A stretch of DNA of 64,000 nt, taken from Rhizorhabdus sp049889055 (lineage in GTDB: Bacteria; Pseudomonadota; Alphaproteobacteria; Sphingomonadales; Sphingomonadaceae). The stretch spans positions 186,001-250,000 of the forward strand of contig NZ_JBLTWO010000003.1 in NCBI RefSeq assembly GCF_049889055.1. Reading direction: 5' to 3'. The translations under genes were made by a program, and so were the position numbers. Below are positions 51,435 to 58,788 of the stretch, piece after piece (within the stretch, counting starts at the first letter, position 1; the number at the start of each line of letters is the position of its first letter). Under the pieces are notes generated by a model. The model was given only the letters and a program-made list of their open reading frames with translations. It ran no database searches and had not been told where the DNA came from.

Positions 51435-53087
51435 GTGGCTGGAGCGGTTGCGTGGGACCGGGAAGCGGACGTGGTCGTCCTGGGATCGGGCGGAGCAGCG
51501 ATGACCGCTGCGATCACTGCCCATGATTTCGGGGCGAAGGATGTCGTGATCCTCGAACGCTCGGGCATGGTGGGCGGCACCACCGCCATGTCGGGCGGGA
51601 TGTTGTGGATCCCCAACAATCACCACCAGCAGGCGGCCGGGATCGCGGATTCGGACGAGGAGATCGTCACCTATCTCGACTCGCTCGCGCCGGGAGCGCT
51701 CGATCCCGAGACTTTGTGGGCGTTCATGCAGAACGGTCCCGAAATGCTCCGCTATCTCGACGAGAAGACGCCGGTGCGGCTCCACGCTTTTACCGATTTC
51801 CCGGACTATCAGCCTTATGCGCCGGGCGCGAAGCCCGACGGTGGGCGATCGCTCGACAATGCGGCCTTTTCCTTCGCACGGCTCGGCCAATGGTCGTCGC
51901 GCGTCAATCCGAGCAAGATGGCCTACCCGCTGCGCGGCAGCCTGATGGAGGCGACGCGCGGGACGCTCGATGAGGAAACCCTCGCCGAGCGCGAGACGGG
52001 CGACTATCGCGGACTGGGGCAGGCGCTGGCGGGATCGCTGTTCCTGGCGGTAATCGAGCGGAACATACCGGTGGAGTTCGAGACGCGCGCCCGCCGCCTG
52101 GTCAAGGACGGCGACCGGGTCGTCGGCGTGATCGCCGAAGATGCGAATGGCCGTACCATCCATGTTCGCGCGAGGCGGGGCGTGGTCATCGCCACCGGTG
52201 GCTTCGAGTGGAACGAGACGCTGGTGAAGAGCTTCCTGCGCGGTCCGCTGACCGGTCCGGTGAGCGTTCCCGAAAATGAAGGCGACGGTCTGCTGATGGC
52301 GATCGAGGCCGGCGCGCAGGTCGCCAATATGCAGAACGCCTACTGGATGCAGAGCACGCTGGAGTTCAAACCGCAGCACCGCGCGGCCAAGCCCAATTAT
52401 CTGCTCGGTTCCGACGAGCGTGCCCGGCCGGGCGCCATATTGGTCAATCGCAAGGGGCAGCGCTTCGTCAACGAGGCCGCCAACTACAATGCGCTCGGCA
52501 AGTCGCTGCACGCCTTCGATGCGGGAACGCACAGCTATGCGAACCTGCCCTACTGGTTGATCCTCGATCAGCGCTACAAGGACAAATATCATCTGTTCAA
52601 TGCCGCGCCCGGCGCGCCTGCGCCCGCCTTTGCGATGAAGGCCGACACGCTGGAGGAACTGGCGCAGATCGCGGGCATAGAAGCCGAGGGGCTGTGTGCG
52701 CAGGTCGACCGCTTCAACGCCATGGTCCGTAACGGCCATGACGACGAGTTCAATCGCGGCGACAATAGCTATGACAATTTCTACATGTGGGGCGACATGG
52801 AGTTCGAGCCGCCCTTCCGCACATTGGGCGTGATCGACAAGCCGCCTTTCTATGCGGTGAAGATGGAGGCGGGTGCCCTGGGGACGGCGGGAGGCCCCAA
52901 GACCAATGCCGATGGGCAGGTGGTCGACTGGCAGGGCAATGCGATCCCCGGCCTCTACGCGGCTGGCAATGCGATGGCGGCTGTGCTGGGCGATGTCTAT
53001 GGCGGTGCGGGCGGCACGCTCGGTCCCGGCATGACCTTCGGATACATCGCCGGCAAGCATCTGGGGGCGCATCTGCCGAACCATTGA
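51435..53087 (+). CDS. FAD-dependent dehydrogenase of the FrdA/KstD superfamily
   Basis: A 550-residue flavoprotein with an N-terminal FAD motif (DVVVLGSGGAAMTAAITAHD) and GTTAMSGGMLWIPNN, the pattern of 3-ketosteroid delta-1-dehydrogenases and fumarate-reductase flavoproteins. The C-terminal YGGAGGTLGPGMTFGYIAGK is also typical. There is no signal peptide, so it should be cytoplasmic, unlike its flavoprotein neighbours. It may desaturate a carbonyl compound, such as the product of amine oxidation after import; the substrate is unknown. Translation starts at GTG with GGAGAGG upstream. Confidence 0.88.
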   Translation: MAGAVAWDREADVVVLGSGGAAMTAAITAHDFGAKDVVILERSGMVGGTTAMSGGMLWIPNNHHQQAAGIADSDEEIVTYLDSLAPGALDPETLWAFMQNGPEMLRYLDEKTPVRLHAFTDFPDYQPYAPGAKPDGGRSLDNAAFSFARLGQWSSRVNPSKMAYPLRGSLMEATRGTLDEETLAERETGDYRGLGQALAGSLFLAVIERNIPVEFETRARRLVKDGDRVVGVIAEDANGRTIHVRARRGVVIATGGFEWNETLVKSFLRGPLTGPVSVPENEGDGLLMAIEAGAQVANMQNAYWMQSTLEFKPQHRAAKPNYLLGSDERARPGAILVNRKGQRFVNEAANYNALGKSLHAFDAGTHSYANLPYWLILDQRYKDKYHLFNAAPGAPAPAFAMKADTLEELAQIAGIEAEGLCAQVDRFNAMVRNGHDDEFNRGDNSYDNFYMWGDMEFEPPFRTLGVIDKPPFYAVKMEAGALGTAGGPKTNADGQVVDWQGNAIPGLYAAGNAMAAVLGDVYGGAGGTLGPGMTFGYIAGKHLGAHLPNH

Positions 53088-53123
53088 GCGGCGGACTCGG
53101 GCGCTGTCGACGGTAGGTGCCGT

Positions 53124-54683
53124 TCAGGCGCGCGCGGCCATCTGCCGCGCGTGGATCGACGAGACGACATAGCGTCCCGACTGGATCGCGCCCTCTTGCC
53201 AGCCCGAATGGGTCAGCCAGTCGGCGGCGAAATAGAAGGGACCGTCCGCCTTGTTCATGGCGTGGTACAGCGGATCGTCGCCGACGAAGTTCGCCTTATT
53301 GCCTTCGTTGTAGGGGATCTTGCCCCAGTTGACGACGATCGGCTTGGACAGCGATTTGCCATGGCCCGGGAAGATCGCGTCGATCTCCGCCTGGGCGAAG
53401 CGGTGTTGCTCGGCCATTGGCATCGACGTCACCCGTTCGCCACCCATGTAGATATAATAGACGGTGATGCCCTTCGGCCGGTTGAACCCGCCGGACGGGT
53501 GCCAGATGGTGGCGCCGGGGTCCTTGGTGAAGGACAGCCCGCCATAGATCTGGAAGTCCCGCTCCCAGAAACGCGGGGATTCGAAACCGATCTTGACCGC
53601 ATTGCCATAGAAGACGTCGCCGATCCGGTCGCGGATCTCGGGTGAGAAATCCGACGGGATGCGCGCGAGGACGGGCAGGGGGATGGTGCAGACGCAGTAG
53701 TCAGCCAGCACCTCCTGGCTCTTGCCGGTCCGGCGATCCTTGTAGACGATCCTGGTGCCCCGGTCTCCGGGCCCACCCGTCCGGCGGATCTCGGTGACCT
53801 CGCTCATCAGGCGGATGACCCCGGCCGGGAATTTGCGCGCGATCGCCTTCGGGATGGCATCCATGCCGCCGACCGGTTGCAGCATCGTCGCCTGATCGTC
53901 GATCATGTCCTCGAAGATCAGGGTGTTCCACATATCGAGGTCGAGCAGCGCCGCCATGTCGAGCCGGTCCTCGCGCACCGTCTTCGCCTCGGCCGGTCCC
54001 GGCGCCACCTTGTAACCGGACCGCTTCGATCCCTTGTAGAAGAGGTCCTCGCTCAGATCGCCATATTGCCGGAGGAAGGCCAGCATTCGCTCCTTGTCGA
54101 GCCGCGTCATCTCCTGATCGAGCGCGCCGCCGTTGATCGCCTTGGCGAGCAGTTCCGAGACGGCCCCGCGCGTGTCGTTGACGGCCCGGCGGAAACGGAT
54201 CGGCTTACCGTCGAGCGCGTTCGCGTTGCGCAGGAAGGCGGATCGGCTGGCGTTGACCTCGACCTCCATCTCGACCCCCAGGTCACGGCAATAGTCGAGC
54301 ACCGCCTGATGGTGGCTGGGAATGCGCGCGGGGCCGGTATTGAAATATTCGCCTGCATCGTAGCGGCAGGTCTGCACCGATCCGTCGGTCCATTCGACCC
54401 GGTCGCCGTTGCGAACGGTCCAGTTATGCCCGCCGACGCGATCGCGCGCCTCGAGCAGGACGACATCATAACCGGCCTTCAGCAATTCGTCGGTCGCGGC
54501 GAGCCCGGCCAGGCCGGCGCCGAGAACCACCACCCGAATGCCGCTGCCCGAGCCCTTGGGAAGGTCCAGCGGCTTGACCGATGCATAAGCGGGCAACATG
54601 CCAAGCGACTGCATCAGGGCATAGGTCGCGCCATAGCCTCCTACCTTGCCGACGGCTTCGAGGAACTGGCGTCGCGTCGTCAT
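53124..54683 (-). CDS. LAAO-type flavin amine dehydrogenase, paralog 4 (Tat-exported)
   Basis: A 519-residue protein with a clear Tat leader (MTTRRQFLEAVGKVGG), an FAD motif VVVLGAGLAGLAATDEL near 51-67 and RVGGHNW. TGPARIPSHH has the LAAO carboxylate-type Arg at about residue 120. RFWERDFQIYGGLSFTK follows, and the C-terminal WLTHSGWQEGA has the Gly-Trp pair. It is the most diverged of the four and has a different tail (SGRYVVSSIHARQ). The frame is open upstream to 55235, but the start at 54683 gives the leader and has AGGA upstream. It is divergent from a cytochrome gene, with a shared operator between. Confidence 0.88.
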   Translation of the reverse strand: MTTRRQFLEAVGKVGGYGATYALMQSLGMLPAYASVKPLDLPKGSGSGIRVVVLGAGLAGLAATDELLKAGYDVVLLEARDRVGGHNWTVRNGDRVEWTDGSVQTCRYDAGEYFNTGPARIPSHHQAVLDYCRDLGVEMEVEVNASRSAFLRNANALDGKPIRFRRAVNDTRGAVSELLAKAINGGALDQEMTRLDKERMLAFLRQYGDLSEDLFYKGSKRSGYKVAPGPAEAKTVREDRLDMAALLDLDMWNTLIFEDMIDDQATMLQPVGGMDAIPKAIARKFPAGVIRLMSEVTEIRRTGGPGDRGTRIVYKDRRTGKSQEVLADYCVCTIPLPVLARIPSDFSPEIRDRIGDVFYGNAVKIGFESPRFWERDFQIYGGLSFTKDPGATIWHPSGGFNRPKGITVYYIYMGGERVTSMPMAEQHRFAQAEIDAIFPGHGKSLSKPIVVNWGKIPYNEGNKANFVGDDPLYHAMNKADGPFYFAADWLTHSGWQEGAIQSGRYVVSSIHARQMAARA

Positions 54684-54744
54684 ATTGGCTGTCCTCGCCC
54701 CAGGATGGGATGTTCGACTGTAGGGAGTGGTCCGTGCGGCCGAA

Positions 54745-54760
54745 TACGGCGAATGTCGTA
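54745..54760. promoter_or_regulatory. TACG-N8-CGTA operator in the divergent paralog 4 / cytochrome promoter
   Basis: AATACG (54743-54748) and CGTATT (54757-54762) are a perfect 6-bp dyad with the same 16-bp core spacing as the sites at 34954 and 49225. It is centred 56-77 bp from both divergent starts. Confidence 0.6.
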
Positions 54761-54815
54761 TTGGCGCCGCAGCTCCCGCGTTGCCCATAGGGAGGCTCAT
54801 GATCGGGGGACTCGA

Positions 54816-55196
54816 ATGCGCGATGCTGGCCGAGGCGCACGACGCCTGCTTCTGCTGATGACCGCGTTTTGCCTCCCCGCCGAGGTGCGGCCCGAACCCA
54901 TGCCGGATGGCAGCCAAGTCCCTGAGTTCGCAGAGGTTCGCCGTATCGTGTCGGCGCGCTGCCGCTTCTGCCACACGCAGGTGCCTCAGGAAGATGGCCT
55001 CAACGCCGCGTCTCAGCCGCCGAGGGGGGTAAAGTTCGACACCCCGGCCGATTATCGTCTCTTCGCCGGGATGATCGGCGCCACCGCCGTCGACAGCCGA
55101 TTCATGCCGCCCGATAACGCGACCCGGATCACCGACGCGGAGCGCGCGACGCTGGGGCGCTGGATCGCTGCCGGCGCGCCCGTCCCCCCACCCTGA
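54816..55196 (+). CDS. Small exported cytochrome-type protein, divergent to paralog 4
   Basis: A 126-residue protein with an N-terminal signal segment (RRLLLLMTAFCLPAEVRP) and one heme motif CRFCH near residue 53. The remainder (FMPPDNATRITDAERATLGR, then WIAAGAPVPPP) is typical of cytochrome c domains of the planctomycete/sphingomonad type, in which Met in FMPP is the probable axial ligand. GGGGGA lies six bases upstream of ATG 54816. The role as electron acceptor for paralog 4 is inferred from the shared promoter. Confidence 0.8.
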   Translation: MRDAGRGARRLLLLMTAFCLPAEVRPEPMPDGSQVPEFAEVRRIVSARCRFCHTQVPQEDGLNAASQPPRGVKFDTPADYRLFAGMIGATAVDSRFMPPDNATRITDAERATLGRWIAAGAPVPPP

Positions 55197-55288
55197 TGCC
55201 TCTGGGTCGCAGCCACGGCTTGACCGGCTGGCCACTATTTACATCGCTGAATATCTCGTGACATTGTAAGGATCGGGTCAGTCATCCG

Positions 55289-55306
55289 ATCCCGCGATTG
55301 CGGGAT
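55289..55306 (+). repeat. Stem-loop in the leader of the EgtD-like gene
   Basis: ATCCCGC (55289-55295) pairs with GCGGGAT (55300-55306) across GATT, ending 2 bases before the AAGGAG ribosome site. It may influence translation initiation, or act as a weak terminator of an upstream transcript. Confidence 0.4.
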
Positions 55307-55315
55307 ATAAGGAGC

Positions 55316-56320
55316 ATGAAATTGATCGGTGAGGGACCGGGGCGCACGCCGCCCGCGCGCGAAATCGTCGCCTTTCACGATCATGGCTCGCCGACGCCTG
55401 AGTTAGCGCGTGTGGTGCTCGACGCGCTGGGACGGGAACCGAAAAGCCTCGCCGGCCTCGCGCTGATCGATCGCCGCTCCGCCGCTCTCCGGCAACTCTG
55501 TGGTCTGCCCGAATATTATCTCCAGAGGAGCGAGGTCGACATCCTGCGGACCCATGGCGAGGCGATCGGTGCGGCCGTGGGGCCCGGCGCCCAGCTGATC
55601 GGGGTCGGCGGCGGATGCCTCGATCAGGTCTGCCTGCTGATCGCGGCCCTTCGCGACCCCTGGGCCTATGTCCCGGTCGATGACGAGCGCGAAGGGCTGC
55701 TTGCCGACGCCCGTTTCGTCCAGCAACAGTGGCCGCGCTTGTGGGTAGAAGCCGTGCGCGCCGATCTTCACGCACCGATGACCCTGCCGCCCAATGCTGG
55801 CGGGGGGCGCAGGATCGCGTTCATACCGGGGAACATCATCGGCAATTTCGATCCGGCCAGTGCCATAGGCTTGCTCGCTCAGCTGGGAGCGGCCGTGGGG
55901 GCAGGTGGCCTGATCCTCGTGACGGTCGATCTGCGCAAAAGCCCGTTGATCGTCTCCTCTGCCTATGATGACCCGCATGGCTGCAACCAGGCGTTGATCC
56001 TTGGCGTGCTCGATCGGCTCAATCGCCAGTTGGGCGCCACGTTCGACCCGCGCCTGTTCGAGCATCGTGTGCGTTATGAGCCGGAGCGCGGCTGCGTTTC
56101 CGCGGATCTGGTCAGCCTGGGAGTGCAGGATGTCCGCATCGCAGGAACGGTCTTCCGCTTCGCCCAAGGCGAGGCGCTGCTGGTCGAGCGGAGCTGGAAA
56201 TATGAAGTCGACGATTTCCGCGCGCTGGTGCGGGGTGCCGGCCTGCGCCCGATCGGGCTCTGGCAGGACGCCAGGGCCTATGTCGGCTCCTTCCTTCTCG
56301 AAGTCATGCCGACCGACTGA
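55316..56320 (+). CDS. EgtD-like SAM-dependent methyltransferase (L-histidine N-alpha-methyltransferase family)
   Basis: A 334-residue protein of the Methyltransf_33/EgtD fold: LCGLPEYYLQRSEVDIL near residue 65 (family YYxTRxE), a variant SAM loop IGVGGGCLDQVCLL, IPGNIIGNFDP (the family G-N segment) and SWKYEVDDFRALVRGAGL near the end. True EgtD trimethylates histidine in ergothioneine synthesis, but no EgtB is present and the SAM loop differs from the usual GSG, so another amino substrate is possible. The start is uncertain: ATG 55316 has the ribosome site only 1 base away, whereas TTG 55322 sits 7 bases after AAGGAG and may be the true start. Confidence 0.75.
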   Translation: MKLIGEGPGRTPPAREIVAFHDHGSPTPELARVVLDALGREPKSLAGLALIDRRSAALRQLCGLPEYYLQRSEVDILRTHGEAIGAAVGPGAQLIGVGGGCLDQVCLLIAALRDPWAYVPVDDEREGLLADARFVQQQWPRLWVEAVRADLHAPMTLPPNAGGGRRIAFIPGNIIGNFDPASAIGLLAQLGAAVGAGGLILVTVDLRKSPLIVSSAYDDPHGCNQALILGVLDRLNRQLGATFDPRLFEHRVRYEPERGCVSADLVSLGVQDVRIAGTVFRFAQGEALLVERSWKYEVDDFRALVRGAGLRPIGLWQDARAYVGSFLLEVMPTD

Positions 56321-56359
56321 AGCATGGGCTTCGCGCCATCGGCGCGCTATGGACGGACC

Positions 56360-56977
56360 ATGGCCGGACCCTGTTTCACGCTCGAACTGCCCCATCCCAT
56401 GCCGCTCGCGGGCGTCGACGAGGCGGGCAGGGGCCCATTGGCAGGGCCGGTGGTCGCGGCAGCGGTCATTCTCGATCGTGACCGTGTCCCGGCGGGGATC
56501 GACGATTCCAAGAAGCTGAAGGCCGGTGCGCGCGCCGCTCTGTGCCTCGAACTGCGCAAGGTGGCCCATGTCGGCGTCGGCGTGGCCAGCGTCGAGGAGA
56601 TCGATAGCCTCAACATATTATGGGCGTCGATGCTGGCGATGGAGCGGGCCGTCGCGGCGCTGGGCATCGACCCGGCGATGGTCCTGGTCGACGGCAATCG
56701 CTGCCCGAAATGGACACGCCCTTCGCTGGCCGTGGTCGGGGGCGACGCCCGATGCCTGTCGATCGCGGCGGCTTCGATCATAGCGAAGGAAGAGCGCGAT
56801 CGGATGATGGTCGAACTCGACCAGGCACATCCCGGCTATGACTGGGCGAGCAACAAGGGCTATGGCACTCGCGCACACATGGTGGCGCTCGACCGGATGG
56901 GTCCGACGCCGCATCATCGACGCAGTTTCGCGCCGATCGCTCAATTCTCTTTGTTTCAGGTCGAAAGCGCCGCCTGA
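56360..56977 (+). CDS. rnhB: Ribonuclease HII
   Basis: RNase HII removes ribonucleotides misincorporated in DNA and cleaves RNA-DNA hybrids. The 205-residue protein has the catalytic acidic motif GVDEAGRGPLAGPVVAAAV near residue 18, DDSKKL, VDGN and the C-terminal SNKGYGTRAHMVAL. An upstream ATG at 56324 is possible but adds residues not seen in the family. It follows the EgtD-like gene by 39 bp. ccrM lies downstream on the same strand, an arrangement seen near ccrM in other sphingomonads as far as I recall. Confidence 0.95.
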   Translation: MAGPCFTLELPHPMPLAGVDEAGRGPLAGPVVAAAVILDRDRVPAGIDDSKKLKAGARAALCLELRKVAHVGVGVASVEEIDSLNILWASMLAMERAVAALGIDPAMVLVDGNRCPKWTRPSLAVVGGDARCLSIAAASIIAKEERDRMMVELDQAHPGYDWASNKGYGTRAHMVALDRMGPTPHHRRSFAPIAQFSLFQVESAA

Positions 56978-56980
56978 GCG

Positions 56981-57318
56981 TCAAATCCCGCCGACGAAGT
57001 CCAGACAGCCGCGCCGGAAGTTCCGGCTGTCGACCGGGCATTGATCCGGGGAACGGACCGCGGCGAGGACCGCCCAGCGATAGCCGCGATCACGCTCGGA
57101 ACACTCGGTACAGCCAGCCTCCCCAGATCCTTCATTGGGTGACGCGGAACTGATCGTCGAGGCCTCGGCGGGGGCGAACAGCGAAATGCCGTCGGCCGGG
57201 CCGTACCGGTGCTGCGCTAGCCGTCGACGGTCGCTACGCCTGCCAGCGTGCCGCCGAGCACCGCCGCGACCGCGGTCAGCGCGAGAGCCGAAGAAGATCG
57301 CCACGAAGACCACAGCAT
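56981..57318 (-). pseudogene. Small exported Cys-rich protein gene, apparently frameshifted
   Basis: On the minus strand an ATG at 57318 starts a frame with a transmembrane or signal segment (MLWSSWRSSSALALTAVAAV) that hits TAG at 57217. In the frame one base over, sequence runs on to 56981 and encodes AGCTECSERDRGYRWAVLAA, then VRSPDQCPVDSRNFRRGCLD, a dense Cys/Arg/Trp region that looks conserved. Joined by a single-base correction near 57217-57240 the two would give a normal membrane-anchored protein of about 112 residues. The reading may also be a sequencing error. Confidence 0.5.
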
Positions 57319-57379
57319 CCGCCTTGAACTGCGATGCGGAGCAGCCGTTCCAAAAAAAATCGACGAATGGCGATCGGGT

Positions 57380-57531
57380 GAGTCCTGGAAGCCACACCAC
57401 TAGGGATTGAGTCCCGGTCCCCTCTTCGGACTCAATATGAAGTGACGGACTCCTTTCGTTCCTCTGGCTCGAGTCGAATCTGCGATTCGGCTGTCAAACT
57501 ATTGTTCTTGACCGAAGAGTCCTGATGAATC
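57380..57531. promoter_or_regulatory. Cluster of nine GANTC sites upstream of ccrM
   Basis: GANTC occurs at 57380, 57409, 57429, 57448, 57471, 57476, 57484, 57517 and 57527, that is nine sites in 152 bp where about one per 256 bp is expected by chance. GANTC is the target of CcrM, whose gene starts at 57567. The leader is therefore a strong candidate for methylation-dependent autoregulation. The rest of the interval 56978-57379 holds the broken gene above. Confidence 0.8.
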
Positions 57532-57566
57532 ACCGTGCGCGGCGACAGAATAAGGGGGTCAGTTCG

Positions 57567-58706
57567 ATGGGTGTTCTCGAGAAAATTCCGGCCACGCGCC
57601 GCGCGCGCCGCGCCGTCGAGGCTCCTGCGCGCCTGCCGCTGAACGAGATTTTGAAGGGCGATTGCATCGAGACGATGCGGGCGCTTCCCGATCGCTGCGT
57701 CGACATGATCTTCGCCGACCCGCCCTATAATCTCCAGCTGGGTGGCGACCTCCACCGGCCCGATGGCAGCCAGGTCGATGCGGTCAATGACGACTGGGAC
57801 AAGTTCGACACCTTCGCGACCTATGACCGCTTCACCCGCGATTGGCTGCGTGAGGCGCACCGCATCCTGAAGGATGACGGCACGATCTGGGTCATCGGCA
57901 GCTATCACAACATCTTCCGCGTCGGCACCGCGCTGCAGGATCAGGGCTTCTGGATCCTCAACGACATCATCTGGCGCAAGGCGAACCCGATGCCCAATTT
58001 CAAGGGCACCCGCTTCACCAACGCGCATGAGACGCTGATCTGGTGCTCCAAGGCGGAGAAGGCGAAATATACCTTCAACTACCGCACGATGAAGGCGCTC
58101 AACGACGACATCCAGATGCGGTCCGACTGGACGCTGCCGATCTGTTCGGGCGGTGAGCGGCTGAAGGGCGAGGACGGCGCCAAGGCCCACCCGACGCAGA
58201 AGCCGGAATCGCTGCTCTACCGCGTCATGCTCGCCTGCACCGAACCGGGCGATCTGGTGCTCGATCCCTTCTTCGGCACCGGCACCACCGGTGCCGTCGC
58301 GCGCCGCCTCGGCCGCCGCTGGATCGGCATCGAGCGCGAGGACAAATATATCAAGGTCGCCAACCAGCGGATCGCGGCGACGCTGCCGCTCGACGAGAGC
58401 GCGATGCTGTCGATCCCCGAGAAGAAGGCGGCCCCCCGGGTGGCCTTCGGCCTGCTGGTCGAAAGCGGCCTGATCCCGCCGGGCTCGGTTCTGAGCGACT
58501 CCCGCCGCCGCTGGACCGCGCAGGTGCGCGCCGACGGCGTGCTTGCCAGCAGCTGCGGCACCACCGGATCGATCCACCGCCTGGGCGCGCTGCTTCAGGA
58601 TGCCCCCTCGTGCAACGGCTGGAGCTTCTGGCACATCGAGACGCCCGAAGGCCTGCAGCCGATCGACAGCCTGCGCCAGAAGCATCTCGCCCAGTTGGGC
58701 GACTGA
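57567..58706 (+). CDS. ccrM: Cell-cycle DNA adenine methyltransferase CcrM (GANTC)
   Basis: CcrM methylates adenine in GANTC and marks chromosome replication state in Alphaproteobacteria. The 379-residue protein has the amino-methylase motif IV FADPPYNLQL near residue 50, the beta-class order of motifs (motif I DPFFGTGTTGAVARR near 232-246) and the C-terminal RAMA-type region (GLIPPGSVLSDSRRRWTAQV). The start at 57567 has AAGGGGG eight bases upstream; an ATG at 57525 would add 14 residues that do not fit the family. Its promoter region is packed with its own recognition sites. Confidence 0.95.
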   Translation: MGVLEKIPATRRARRAVEAPARLPLNEILKGDCIETMRALPDRCVDMIFADPPYNLQLGGDLHRPDGSQVDAVNDDWDKFDTFATYDRFTRDWLREAHRILKDDGTIWVIGSYHNIFRVGTALQDQGFWILNDIIWRKANPMPNFKGTRFTNAHETLIWCSKAEKAKYTFNYRTMKALNDDIQMRSDWTLPICSGGERLKGEDGAKAHPTQKPESLLYRVMLACTEPGDLVLDPFFGTGTTGAVARRLGRRWIGIEREDKYIKVANQRIAATLPLDESAMLSIPEKKAAPRVAFGLLVESGLIPPGSVLSDSRRRWTAQVRADGVLASSCGTTGSIHRLGALLQDAPSCNGWSFWHIETPEGLQPIDSLRQKHLAQLGD

Positions 58707-58788
58707 GGTCGCGGGCGCGCAGGGCACGGCCTGCCGCTTCCCGTTGATGAGGCTGGTCAGCCGCCGCCCCCGGCGATAGCGAGGGGGC

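Noticed and set aside
53877..54815. Long plus-strand extension upstream of the cytochrome at 54816
   Set aside because: The extension is antisense to the LAAO-like paralog 4 gene and lacks protein-like composition; the signal peptide and ribosome site support the start at 54816.
54801..54860. 19-codon frame starting at the ATG at 54799 upstream of the cytochrome
   Set aside because: It is a short out-of-frame reading with no support and overlaps the signal peptide coding region.
29755..55196. Assignment to nicotine, fumonisin or microcystin degradation clusters
   Set aside because: The flavoproteins resemble amino-acid oxidases and the hallmark genes of those pathways (for example a fumonisin esterase or the mlr genes) are absent.
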